Assembly: GCF_051622035.1 (NCBI RefSeq)
Contig: NC_135360.1
Span: 12,390,001-12,454,000, forward strand
Length of the DNA: 64,000 nucleotides
Source of the DNA: Arctopsyche grandis
Lineage: Eukaryota > Arthropoda > Insecta > Trichoptera > Hydropsychidae
Direction: 5' to 3'
The notes under the pieces were generated by a model that was not told the DNA's origin, ran no database searches, and saw only the letters and a program-made list of their open reading frames with translations. Of this stretch, positions 38,901 to 48,151 are shown piece after piece. A program made the position numbers and the translations under genes. How positions within the stretch are numbered: position 1 is the stretch's first letter; every line of letters begins with the position of its first letter.

Positions 38901-40822
38901 GGTGTCGCATGAAACTTTTAGCTGTCAAAACCTTTGATATGATAAAACGCCAAGTATTTAAAAAGGAAATACTGTGGAAACCACATTACAACGTTGCTGG
39001 AATTCCCGTTTCGACTAGTTTTTAAAATATTGCAACCCAGGGCTAGCATAAATATGTATGTACATAGAGGATGGGACAATTGAGAATACTTAACTTATGC
39101 CAAAAAGTTTTTGCATGAACAGCAGGGGCGTCATTTCAGCTTTTCCCAGGGGTGGGGGGATTTTTTGACCTGTAAGAAATGATTTTCTAAAGGGGGGGGG
39201 ACCTGTTTCTGAGATAAGCTAGAACAGTAATAGAAAGGAAGATTCTATTCGTACGATAAACGAGTTTTACAAATATCTTTCATAGAAAGACAAACAACAA
39301 AACAAAATTTATTTGGGAGTTAATATTTATTTTCTGGGAAAAATCGACGTGTTTATACTTAAGTGTTTTAAAGAATTTAAATATTCTACTTTTGTTGGTT
39401 TAGTATTTCAATTCAAATTAATAATAATAGATTAAATAACATGGATAGTCCCGTTCATATCTAGGGGGGGCCGCTGCCCACTCCAGCCCCCTTCCCCCCC
39501 AAAATGACGCCCCTGATGAACAGACTAGTTGGTTTGTTAATTTTTTTTTGTGTACACTATAACTGGCCAAATTGGATGAGAAAACTAGTATGTTCATGAA
39601 CGAACGAAATGTACATTTGCAAATAATATTGCAGTGTTAATAAACACAGTGTGGATAATGTTTCTTAAGTTGAAATATACATCTTTATTGGAAACCTACG
39701 TCTTACATACATATGTATGTAATAATTGTAATCGTAAGTGAAACGTAAAGGATGTTTTTAATAAAGTGAGAATAAAAGATAATTTGTATTTGATTAGATA
39801 TTTTATTGCGTGAATCGTTTTTATTTATAAAGTTCATGTATTTCGATTGATATAATATAAAAAGGATAAAATTCATATCAAAACGTTTAAGAAATATGAA
39901 AATAGTTTCATATACTGTACTAGCTGAACCCGACATGCGTTGCAGTGCCATATAAACGCATGTGATTCCTGTTCCCGTTCCCTTGCTCATTCCCGTTCCC
40001 GTACCCGTTCCCATTTGTCGGAAAAATGCAGGCAGCGAACATATTTGAAATAATTCAATTGTTTGTATATTTTACCATAACAACGCAGGTCACGCATTCC
40101 CGATTTTCCCGTTTTTGGGTGATTTTTAATCTTCCCGAAATCTTCCCGGTGATGCATACAACAAATCCTGAAAGTTCCATCGTAATCGATCGAGTGGTTT
40201 AGGAGTCTATACGAGACAGGCAGACAGACAGACAAACAGACATTCAATTTTATATATCATATATAGATTAGTAACATTGCAAAAATACATAAAACTACTT
40301 AAACAACAGAAAATTAGGGCTATTCATAGTGAAATATTATATTATACTCATTATAAACACATACAAATGTACTTAATAATACCATGGTAAAATAATATGA
40401 AGTAGAAAAAGTTCGGTTATAATTTCGCACAATGCGATCTCGCACACGTAAGTAAAATGTCGATCACGGAACATCTGGTGCCTCAAAATCTATTCATCGA
40501 AAGTCATATACGCGTATGATATTCCGTATTCGCGATTTTCGTGGCGACGATTGTCGTGTGCGCGATCGCAATGTGCTAAATAATCCGTTTACCAGTAGAA
40601 AAATTTTACATTTATTGAACATTTAACATTTATTTTTTATTTAGATGGTGTAATGCGACTTCTCGCGCTGGTGAATCGAGTTGTAGAAATTTATGCTGTG
40701 GTAGAGGATACAGGACAACAGTCAGTGAAAAACTAGAACGCTGCAATTGCCGATACATTTGGTGCTGCAAAGTAGAATGCGATATTTGTAAAACTATTAC
40801 AGAAAGTCACTATTGTAATTGA
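29992..40822 (+). CDS. Wnt11: Wnt11, secreted palmitoleoylated signalling ligand
   Basis: A secreted Wnt ligand. Coding exons: 29992-30098, 34476-34735, 35402-35949, 37293-37561, 40645-40822 (453 residues; vertebrate Wnt11 has about 354). Exon 1 gives a signal peptide (hydrophobic core VFRLIILYWIIW) followed by GIKWL, the mature-start motif of Wnt11. WNCSSIDLAPDF, KWGGCSDNLK, CKCHGVSGSC (lipidated Ser about S321) and SPDFC all match Wnt11 best. The last exon gives CCGRGY and the C-terminal cysteine knot ending SHYCN. Exon 3 holds about 105 residues between FVRQF (ends F187) and QNSRAGRK (298-305), where relatives have about 20. This insert is Lys/Glu-rich and has no stop or obvious splice pair. 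Introns carry hAT, MULE-like, SINE and Helitron insertions. The N-terminal half of exon 2 is poorly conserved. Confidence 0.93.
30774..31526. mobile_element. Non-autonomous hAT element in Wnt11 intron 1
   Basis: 753 bp, from CAGGCCCGGCCC to the inverse of CAGGACCGGCTC, flanked by a perfect 8-bp duplication TATGTACA (30766-30773 and 31527-31534). Subterminal GGCGTCCCTAGG and GGCGCCCCTAGG motifs face each other. The interior is AT-rich and non-coding. A run of 14 C lies just outside at 30693-30706. Confidence 0.88.
31535..32842 (+). other. Wnt11 intron 1, including a GC-rich island near 32080-32340
   Basis: Mostly AT-rich. The segment 32080-32340 stands out by higher GC and open frames on both strands (for example 32052-32276 on minus), but no domain is recognised and no splice sites fit Wnt11. 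It could be an intronic enhancer or an old insertion. Confidence 0.4.
32843..33567 (+). mobile_element. Decayed hAT element with ZBED-like transposase remnant
   Basis: Ends CAGTGTTTCTCAACA and inverted CAGTGTTTCCCAACC define the borders. Between 32990 and 33190 the plus strand codes pieces such as VKEIPLSNNIVSNRIYEIAK and SSIQVDEPVLMA, which match the ZBED5/SCAND3-type hAT transposase; stops interrupt them. No convincing 8-bp duplication remains. A second element is nested at 33271-33527. Confidence 0.7.
33271..33527. mobile_element. Nested hAT-like MITE
   Basis: 257 bp bounded by identical 18-bp inverted ends CAGTGGTGTCACCCTAAT. The interior repeats AACGGGTTTCC and CGGAAACCC words near the ends. 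It interrupts the older hAT copy at 32843-33567. The target duplication is not clear (GAAATGGG against GTCAAATG). Confidence 0.75.
33568..34475 (+). other. Rest of Wnt11 intron 1
   Basis: AT-rich DNA followed by a slightly GC-richer stretch (34020-34440). The acceptor is GTATGTACAG ending at 34475. No repeat end, ORF or RNA gene is seen. Confidence 0.5.
36025..36290 (+). mobile_element. tRNA-derived SINE in Wnt11 intron 3
   Basis: Pol III A-box-like TAGTTGCGTTAGTGC (about 36042-36056) and B-box GGGTTCAATCC (about 36075-36085) lie at tRNA-like spacing in a GC-rich head, followed by a tRNA-unrelated body. The head does not fold as a complete tRNA and has no anticodon arm that I trust, so it is a SINE rather than a tRNA gene. 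The 3' end is uncertain. Confidence 0.7.
36783..36979. mobile_element. Short MULE-like non-autonomous element, copy 2
   Basis: About 197 bp from GGTTCGGTGATTATTCCGCA to the inverse of GTAAATGGATTATTTCGC, flanked by a perfect 9-bp duplication TGATATTTT (36774-36782 and 36980-36988). It lies in Wnt11 intron 3 and is the best-preserved flank of the four copies. Confidence 0.82.
37562..39122 (+). other. Start of Wnt11 intron 4
   Basis: After the donor GTAATG, the first 220 bp stay GC-rich with an open frame that is an overlap of the exon, not a gene. The remainder is AT-rich with TACATATGTATG strings. No other feature is supported. Confidence 0.5.
39123..39515. mobile_element. Short hAT element in Wnt11 intron 4
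   Basis: 393 bp from CAGGGGCGTCATTTC to its exact inverse at 39501-39515, flanked by a perfect 8-bp duplication ATGAACAG (39115-39122 and 39516-39523). Subterminal G-runs and C-runs face each other. A one-ended relative starts at 54874. Confidence 0.9.
39920..40267 (-). mobile_element. Short non-autonomous Helitron
   Basis: Read on the minus strand it starts TCTATATATGATATATAAAA directly after A and ends GGGTTCAGCTAG directly before T, the A/T target and CTAG end of Helitrons. Just upstream of the 3' end there is a GCACTGCAACGC element in the usual hairpin position. GACAGACAGACA repeats follow the 5' end. It has no coding capacity. Confidence 0.85.
40411..40593. mobile_element. Short MULE-like non-autonomous element, copy 3
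   Basis: About 183 bp, ends related to copies 1, 2 and 4, flanked by AGTAGAAAA-type direct repeats (40401-40410 and 40594-40603). It lies about 50 bp before the last Wnt11 exon. Confidence 0.78.
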
Positions 40823-40861
40823 ATTTATTTATTTTTAAAGCTAAAATATAATAAGTAAAAA

Positions 40862-40970
40862 GCGGACCCAGGGCGCGCTGTTCATTGTTCACATGTTGTA
40901 AATGCATTGTTAAAGGTTTGCTGAACCTTGAACAACAATTGAACAATGAGCGGCACGTTATGGGTCCGTA
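40862..40970. mobile_element. Short MITE just after the Wnt11 stop codon
   Basis: About 109 bp with inverted ends (GCGGACCCAGGGCG against the inverse of TTATGGGTCCG) and inner inverted TGTTCATTGTTCA. Its middle, AATGCATTGTTAAAGGTTTG, recurs in a related copy at about 57380-57440 inside the Tigger-like element. In Wnt11 it would form part of the 3' UTR. Confidence 0.6.
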
Positions 40971-41100
40971 CTCTAATAATAAGTATGTAAAAAAATATCT
41001 GCACTCATTGCAAATCTCAAATTTAGAAAAATTTCCACAACAAATCAAATACAAACAATGTTGAATTGAAACTGATTTTTTTGAAGTTACCCATGTAAAA

Positions 41101-41190
41101 TTTTCAAAACCAACTAACCATATGTATATATGTTTATACATATGTATATACATATATATGTATATACATATGGTTAGTTGGTTTTGAAAA
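41101..41190. repeat. Perfect 30-bp inverted repeat
   Basis: 41101-41130 (starting TTTTCAAAACCAACTAACCA) and 41161-41190 are exact reverse complements with a 30-bp AT-rich spacer that is itself near-palindromic. It could form a cruciform or be an RNA hairpin in the Wnt11 3' region. Confidence 0.75.
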
Positions 41191-41465
41191 ATTTCTATTC
41201 CATTTAAAGAGTCACTGGATCAAAATTTGGAATTCGTCAGTAAACCAACTCAAATTCACAGAATCAAAATAGCAGTTGTTGCTTTATTAAATTTAGAAAT
41301 TTAAGCTTTTTAAAATAATTTAATTGAACTTCATATAAATTATATACAATAACTATAAATAACTTATTCATATATGTATGTCTACTTATTAAGCAACACA
41401 TAAAATAAAATGTATTCAATGTATGTATGTGTGTATGTACTAGATAGTCTCATGTTGATATCTCA

Positions 41466-41655
41466 TTATATGGCAATAAAAATATTTAATATTTCAAATA
41501 AAATTTTCACGAATTATTTTTTAGAACATGTATTATCTAGATTATTTTTTAGAATATGTATTCCAAGAAAAAGTAGCCTTCATATAATACATATTCTAAA
41601 AAACAATTAGTGAAAATTTTATTTTAAATATTAAATATTTTTATTACAATAATTA
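41466..41655. repeat. Inverted repeat at the edge of duplication copy A
   Basis: 41472-41535 and about 41585-41650 are imperfect reverse complements (shared words AAATATTTAATATTT, TTTTTTAGAA, ATGTATTA). Copy B keeps only the right-hand arm, from about 55971, so the duplication boundary falls in this palindrome. Confidence 0.6.
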
Positions 41656-41821
41656 ATATAATCTCAAAACGAAATAAATGTGACTTACTCTACATAGTTT
41701 CATTACTAATAGGCAATAACAGTTGAAACATAATACATACATAACTGAAAGCATGGTGTATGTTGTCTAGGTTTTTTTTGTATATGGGCTATTTTGACAG
41801 GTTACTTTATATACTATGTGC

Positions 41822-43005
41822 TAGGGTTACCCAAACTTTTTCTGCAATGGAACACTTGGCAAACCCGGAAATTTTAGCGGAACACTTAGCTTATTTTTTA
41901 GGTTGGGTAATTCCCAGGGCCGCTGAGAAGAATCCCAGGCCCTGAAAAAATAATTTTGGGCCCTATGACAAACTAAAAATAGATATAGGTATTTTTAATA
42001 TGCGGAAAATATATCAAAACTATTAGAAAAATACCTATGAACATAAAAATATGAATAAATAAAGCACTTTATGACTTTGATGATTTAAGTCCTTGAATTG
42101 CATATCTTCTTTATATCAGGCACAATATTGGTAAGTTGCATTCTACATAATATCGGTGTGGCGTCGAGCCTGTCCCTGCACTTTGATTTCGTTGCAGCAT
42201 AATAAGAAAATCCCGCTTCGCATAAATATTTTGTAGAAAAAGGAAGTAAAACAATAATGGCTTGTTTTGAAAAATTGGGGTACACTTCTGACAAACTCAT
42301 CCAGAAATCATTTAAAGGCTGATCTTTGTATTTTTTGTTCAACTTTGTATTTGTAATCAATTATTATGTATTCATTACTTTGTATTCAAATGTTAACAAT
42401 TATATATGTATTCAGTCACTAATTAAATTAATTAGATTAGATCACGAAAAATAAATTCCGAACTCAAGAATCATTCTTACTAGCTTTCGGAAAATAATTC
42501 AAGAGTTGTTTTCAAGTTATGACATACATACATAGGTGAGAATTTAATTCTTTCAAACATTCATGTAAGGCAGGAAAAGTATCAAAATTATTAGATTAAA
42601 CTAGACGAAATCCAAAATTGTATTTTGTTATCAAAAGATGTAATTTTATCCCTTGTATTAAAGATAAGAGATATACAAAATTACCACTAACACGAAAACC
42701 ATGTGAACTGTATAAGAGGTATGTAAAAATTGTAAGACTTTTTCCTTGTAATGATAAATGAACTTCATTGTACTTGGTAACAATATCTGACAGATATGCA
42801 AGTTTTATCAACCATGAAGGATTTGATAAAACTTCAACAAAATTTTGTCCTGAATTATTTTGTTTTGTTGAATTATTCAATATGAAGTATAAGATCTTTA
42901 AATGTGTTGTAATGTATAAAGCCTTTCCAAATTGTCGCGGAACACCTATTCAGGATCAGCGGAACACTGGTGTTCCGCGGAACATACATAGTTTGGGAAA
43001 CCCTG
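41822..43005 (-). mobile_element. Decayed hAT element (ZBED5/SCAND3-like), private to copy A
   Basis: Ends TAGGGTTACCCAAACT and inverted CAGGGTTTCCCAAACT. Flanks CTATGTGC and CTATACGC correspond to a single CTATAAGC at the empty site in copy B (57697-57704), so the 8-bp duplication is confirmed. Minus-strand frames give VLLPFSTKYLCEAGFSYYAA (42085-42360), the hAT C-terminal dimerisation block, and WLIKLAYLSDIVTKYNEVHL (42596-42880). The transposase is broken. Confidence 0.85.
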
Positions 43006-43300
43006 CTATACGCTATAGTTTTATGTAGATGCTATGAGTATGTATGTACGTTTTATAATTTAAGAGATTTTTCTTGTGTATTTCAGTGTCGTGGAAATGT
43101 GGCTTCAAATTAATTCAAGCTAATTTCATAATTGTTACACTTACATTATTAAGATACGTATGGAATAATTAAGTATGTATTATGGAAAATAGTATTTATA
43201 AAGTATCGTGTGCATAAAATTTAAAATATAAGTCTAAAAGTATTAAATTACTGAAATATGCTGAAAGCGTGCATATGAAATTTTGTGAATCTAATAATAA

Positions 43301-44754
43301 CACTGTTCGACACGAAAAATGGTTCAGAGACGAGATATGACTTTTCTTATAGATCCCAGTAAATACGAATCTGGTAATAAAAAATGTTGATTGGCTCGAG
43401 ATTTTGAGATATATGTGTTTTTTAAATCACGCGGTTTTTCTATATTTTGGTGTTGTTCGGTCGATGTCTCAAAATTTGTCAATTTCCTGTTCAAAATGAA
43501 TATTGGAATCTATAGTCAGGTATTTTATCTTTCATTTCGGTCTCCGTGGCGAGACAGAATGTTAAATTACAGAAAACGCAAATATCGGAAGGCAAAGATC
43601 GAAAATCGAAAGATCTTAAGTCGAAAGATCAAAAAAATTTGGTGCATGGTAAACGGTACATACTAACGTACATACTCACTTAATTTGCGCGAGCAGGATA
43701 AAACAGGAACAAGAGGAACAGGCTTTTCCTCCCGTATTAATGTGCGCGCGCAGAATACGGGAGGAAAAGCATGTTCCTCTTGTTCCTGTTGTATCCTGCT
43801 CGCGCAAATTAAGTAAGTATGTACGTGAGTATGTACCGTTTACCATGCACCATTTTTTTTTGATCTTTCGACTTAAGATCTTTCGATTTTCGATCTTTGC
43901 CTTCCGATATTTGTGTTTTCTATAATTTAACATTCTGTCTCGTCACGTAGACCCCTTTCATTTGTAGTACTTTTCAGTTTTCAAATCTCTCCAAGTAGTC
44001 GTCCAGTTCAAATCAAAAGTCAAAAGTACTTATTTTCACTTGGGACTTTTTCCCACTGTTAATACTATTTTATATTGAGTATTTTCTGTTGAAACATGTT
44101 TATTGGGATAGTGTTCTAGCCACATTATTTTTTGTTTTCGTTTAAAAGGGTTAATTGGAAGTGTGCTGAATTTTAAATCGGTAAAATTGCGAGTTAACAT
44201 CTCGTACTATTATTTACTCGTATTAACACGAATCTGAATTGAAATAATTGGGATAATATATTAAATTATCTTTATATGAGAATTAAATAAAATTCCACTT
44301 AGAAAAATCATATTTCGACTATTCTTCAAAAATTCTATTGATAACTGGCTTACCTCGAATCCACAAGAATAGTCGAAATATGATTTTTCTAAGTGGAATT
44401 TTATTTAATTCTCATATTAGTACAATTTAGTGAAAATACGTATTTTTGACTTTTGATTTGAACTGGACGACTACTTACGAGAGATTTGAAAGCTGAAAAG
44501 TACTACAAATAAAAGATGAAATACCCGACTATAGATTCCAATATTCATTTTGAACAGAAAATTGACAGATTTTGATACATCGACCGAACAACACCAAGAT
44601 ATAGAAAAATCGCACGATTTAAAAAACATATATCTACGAATCTCGAGCCAATCGACATTTTTTATTACCATATTCGTGTTCACTGGGCATAGATCTATAA
44701 GAAAAGTCATATCTCGTCTCTGAACCAAAAAAAAAGTCGTCATTTGTCGAAGTG
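43301..44754. mobile_element. CACTG-ended long-TIR element, copy B
   Basis: 1,454 bp from CACTGTTCGACACG to the inverse of CACTTCGACAAATG, with arms of roughly 230-300 bp. It is flanked by TAA (43298-43300 and 44755-44757). Copy B of the duplication has one TAA at the same place (58005-58007), which proves the 3-bp duplication. A second inner inverted repeat (GAAATATGATTTTTCTAAGT words) lies at 44280-44420. A palindrome is nested at 43538-43954. Non-coding; superfamily CMC or PIF by target and ends, uncertain. Confidence 0.85.
43538..43954. mobile_element. 400-bp near-perfect palindrome (MULE-type foldback)
   Basis: Arms 43540-43738 and 43754-43953 are reverse complements with few mismatches around a 15-nt loop. 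It is flanked by the 9-bp duplication CTTTCATTT (43529-43537 and 43955-43963). The related element at 25045-25793 has the uninterrupted single site at 25620-25628. The mirrored reading frames on both strands (MLNYRKRKYRKAK and MLNYRKHKYRKAK) are by-products of the palindrome, not genes. Confidence 0.88.
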
Positions 44755-45038
44755 TAATTGTAGGAATTTTCATTATTTATTTGTAAAAAAATCTTTTAAT
44801 GTACTTTCAGTAAGAAATTACACCATCCATATGTTCATCAGTGAAAAGAAAGTTTAATATAAAAAACACAAGCTATTTAAATATAAAAAAACCAAGAATG
44901 TTGAAATATTCTCATGGAATAATACATCACTATATATGTATGTACTCCATTTTAATTTTAAAAAATCAGAATTAAATAAGAAAAATGAGTTATAAAATAT
45001 TAATGAGTTATTATTGATGCATTTTTGTAACCATGAAA

Positions 45039-45428
45039 TCAAAAAAGAAAATAATATAATTCATAATTATCATTTACAAAATCGCCAACTTCAATTTTCA
45101 ATTTAGCAAACGCTATCACGCTGTTTACTGTAGCATCAATATGGCAATCTATATATTCCACAATCCAAGAGGTAGAAACATAGTTTAAACCATCTGATAT
45201 TTTACCAAAAAGCCACACCATGCCATCGACAAGCAACTCTGCAGGATTTATGGCCAAGAAAATTGCGGTTACAACATGGACAACTGGGTGCGAATTTTTT
45301 ATGGAATCCAACGTTTGTTTGATTATTACACTTTGAAGAGCATTTTTAATATTGGCACTATATTTATGAATGATATTCTTTATCCAGTCAAAAACATACG
45401 CAGCACATTTTAATGTAAACGCGATCAT
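45039..45428 (-). CDS. Small unrecognised gene A (129 aa), paralog of 59578-59925
   Basis: I do not recognise this protein. It starts MIAFTLKCAAYVFDWI; I chose this Met because the paralog starts at the equivalent place, although the frame is open 26 codons further up. No signal peptide is obvious. It reads as amphipathic and hydrophobic helices: an N-terminal basic helix, a hydrophobic stretch VVTAIFLAI, then the invariant block LVDGxxWLFGKISxGL shared with the paralog. Overall identity to the paralog is about 43% by eye. Frame conservation over such divergence supports a real gene. A possible donor GTAAAT lies after GDF near the C-terminus at the place where the paralog has GTAAGT, so a short last exon may exist. 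Poly(A) signal on minus at 44776-44781. Shared upstream elements include a TATTTTATTGG block and GATAAG-like words. Confidence 0.55.
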   Translation of the reverse strand: MIAFTLKCAAYVFDWIKNIIHKYSANIKNALQSVIIKQTLDSIKNSHPVVHVVTAIFLAINPAELLVDGMVWLFGKISDGLNYVSTSWIVEYIDCHIDATVNSVIAFAKLKIEVGDFVNDNYELYYFLF

Positions 45429-45564
45429 GATGATCAAGTATGTGTATGCAATGATGTGTGAGGGCATGCATGTTTCCAATAAAATATGGAATTGATAAAA
45501 TTGCAATATCTTATCTTAAAGTCGATGCTTTTTTCTTACTAATTTTATACAAATAAATAAGTAT

Positions 45565-46752
45565 CAGTGCTACTCAAACTTTTTCAGTTGGCGGACCACC
45601 ATATATTTTTCAGTAATTTTCACGGACCAGCATCATATTTTTAAATGAAAAGGTTATAAATATAAGTATATGAATGAAAACTTGTATAACAAATAAAAAT
45701 AATATTAAATATAAGTAGTAAAATTTATTTTATTGAATTCAAAGAAATGCAATATTTATATACTTACACAACGATGAAAATAGAAAAAAAAAACTAATGA
45801 GACATGAGCTTGTTTGTTATTAGATAACTCATCCAGTCGTGGTTCTATCGAAGACAATGCCACACGTAATGGATCATGAATACTCACACTATGGACCATG
45901 AATACTCATGGTTGAGAAACCAGTCTCGCAAAGGTAAGTTGATGCAAACGGTAAAAGAGTTTTCCAGTGCAAGTTTTGAAAGATCTGGGAATTCTGCTTT
46001 CAATTTAATCCAAAAGGACGCAAGTGAAGTTGTGGTTTCAAAACACTTTTTTTAATTCTTGATTTGTAGTCAAATCAATTAGTTTATCTTCCAAATTTAA
46101 CTAATATATCATTCCATGGCAAAAACGGATTTCTCATCCATCCTTTTCCCTTTTGTGGATCGCCATCTGGTGGGAAATACAAATCGAATCCCTCTGATAT
46201 GTTTGTTAAATGACAACTGATTACATCGCGCAAATACGTCACATCATATTAAGCTCCTCTCCTCCTTCGTGAATAATATCAGCCAAATTGTGAAACATAT
46301 CATAGCAATCTTTTGAAACACGAATCTTCCGTGCTTTTAGTTTTCGTTTCAACCCATCTGTATTGTAAAAGAAGAAGACAATCTGCCTTGCATGGATAAG
46401 TTAAGGTCATTCAAAATGCAAAAAATATCTGTCAAATAAGCTAGCTGGGCTATCCAATTTATGTTTTGACATAGTTCTGACATAGGTTGTTGGTTTTGTT
46501 GGAGACGTATAGCGATCTCATCCTTGAACTGAAATACTCTTTTCAGCACTTTACCCCTTGACAACCAATGTATGGCAGCATGCGATAATAGTTGTTTATA
46601 TTCAGCGCCCATATCTTGGCATAGTATTCTTAATAATCTCGGGCTTGTATTTATATAGTTAATATAATGGATGAGATGATGCAACGTTATCACTGGCTAC
46701 TGCTGGAGCACGGACCAGTACTGCGACACGTACCAGCGTTTTAGTAGCACTG
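45565..46752 (-). mobile_element. Decayed hAT element (ZBED5/SCAND3-like)
   Basis: Ends CAGTGCTACTCAAAC and inverted CAGTGCTACTAAAAC. The minus strand 46349-46693 codes HWLSRGKVLKRVFQFKDEIA and WIAQLAYLTDIFCILNDLNL, typical of this hAT group; other parts are broken. Flanks ATAAGTAT and GCATAGTA do not form a clear duplication. Confidence 0.75.
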
Positions 46753-47001
46753 GCATAGTATGGTTAAAAAAAGAATTTATAAAAATCATCAACGAAAATT
46801 TGAAATTATTCTTTGACAAAAAAATTGTTAATCAAATAATTTACTGCCATTCGCGCACCTAAGTTTCAAAAGCAGTCGAATTAATATACGTACAAAAAAG
46901 ATAAACCTTGTAAAAATAAAAGCCAAGAATGAATCTTGAGTGATTGGTGTTCATCGATGGTCATTTTCAAGCGAATCAGATTTGTCAAAAAATTTGAGAA
47001 A
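46753..47001. other. Short spacer between hAT and Helitron
   Basis: About 250 bp of AT-rich DNA with no feature that I can support. Confidence 0.4.
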
Positions 47002-47064
47002 TTAATACTATATATAAAAACGGACTGTCGCTAAATATATATATTTGTATATATGTGACGGACG

Positions 47065-47537
47065 ATCCTTGGGCTTTGACTCCTTAGCTTCACGTAGAAA
47101 AAATCATCTTGGTAAGCTTTTTCTAAAAATTCTAAGGGGTGAATGTCATCTTCCTGAAGTTCTGTGTAATCTTAAACTTACCTGAGAAACTGAGAGAATC
47201 TCGCTCCAGAACTCTATTCCTGCCTATTCGGGCCAGAACTAATGTGCTTGATGACTCACCCCTTTCAAGAGCCATTCGACTATTTAACCTGCTTTCTGGG
47301 AGCCTTGATGTTTTTACTTCATCATACAGTTCTGTCAGGCAGCATATTTTAAATGACTTCTAGCTACATACATATTTACACATGTTGTTTTTCATTTTGT
47401 AATTTTATTATTTAGCATAATGTGTATGTATGTTGGTTTTATCTTTATTTATGTGTTTGTGTGTATATGCATGTATAATGTTTGTATGTTTATGGATGTA
47501 TGTAATGTATGTGTATATGTATATGTGTATGTGTATG

Positions 47538-47604
<67 letters not shown>

Positions 47605-47815
47605 AGGTGTGTATGTATGTATATGTATATATGTGTATTTTTATATTTATGAATGTATATATGTGTATTTTTATATTTATGAATGTATGTATGTGTATTT
47701 GTGTATATATGGATGGTGTACATATATGTTTATATAATTGTCTTTGGCCAGGAAGGTGCATTGGGTTTACCTGTTAGGCCTTCTTGGTGTAAATTAAATA
47801 AAAAATAAATAAAAT
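47065..47815 (+). mobile_element. 5'-truncated LINE tail (jockey/CR1-like)
   Basis: The frames read RRSLGFDSLASRRKNHLGKL, then RARTNVLDDSPLSRAIRLFN and LDVFTSSYSSV, the C-terminal end of a LINE reverse-transcriptase ORF, stopping near 47360. The 3' UTR contains a long TG/TA microsatellite and ends CCTTCTTGGTGTAAATTAAA with an (AAAT)n tail at about 47795-47815. It sits inside the Helitron. Confidence 0.75.
47541..47600. repeat. (AT)30 microsatellite
   Basis: Pure AT dinucleotide run inside a longer TG/TA-rich tract (47415-47730). It produces long but meaningless open frames in several phases. Confidence 0.95.
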
Positions 47816-48151
47816 AACCGTCAACCAGTATGGGGGAACAAATTTTTTTTTTTTCATATTTTTAATTTTTTCAGTTTTTTCATTTTTTTCATTTTTTCAG
47901 TTTTTTCATTTTTTTAGTTTTTTCTTTTTTTCAGTTTTTTAATTTTTTCAGTTTCCCAGTTTCCCAGTTTTTTCAGGCCCCGGGGTGCCGAAGGCATCGG
48001 GGGCGCTGGGGGCGCCGGAGGCGTCGGCGATGCACAAAACGTAATTCGTAATCACTTCGTAATTTGTCATTCGTAATTCGTTACTTTATTTTTATTCGAG
48101 TTTCAATTCCTTTTCGAAACCACCCGTTGAAATCAACGGGTCCAACACTAG

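Larger units (their letters stand above)
41535..45530. repeat. Segmental duplication, copy A
   Basis: Non-coding stretches match 55971-60005 in the same order and orientation. Examples: CCAAGAAAAAGTAGCCTT (41553 and 55969), TATAATCTCAAAACGAAAT, GATATGCTG-type words before 43298 and 57990, and the region around the small gene. By eye the outer flanks are 85-90% identical. Insertions private to this copy are the hAT at 41822-43005 and the CACTG element at 43301-44754. Confidence 0.82.
47002..48151 (+). mobile_element. Helitron with a LINE fragment inside
   Basis: The left end TTAATACTATATATAAAAAC follows A47001 and resembles the TC(T)ATACTATATAAAAA start of insect Helitrons. The right end has the hairpin CCCGTTGAAATCAACGGG followed by TCCAACACTAG and then T48152. 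Target (A/T), hairpin and CTAG end all fit. There is no Rep or helicase coding, so the copy is non-autonomous. The interior holds the LINE tail at about 47065-47815, a T-rich repeat at 47845-47970 and a GC-rich patch at 47975-48032. Confidence 0.75.

Noticed and set aside
43556-43933. Lys/Arg-rich small proteins on both strands
   Set aside because: The two frames are mirror images created by the near-perfect palindrome, not genes.
47408-47761. Coding regions of 77-117 codons on both strands
   Set aside because: They are translations of an AT/TG microsatellite (repeated Tyr, Ile, His) and carry no information.
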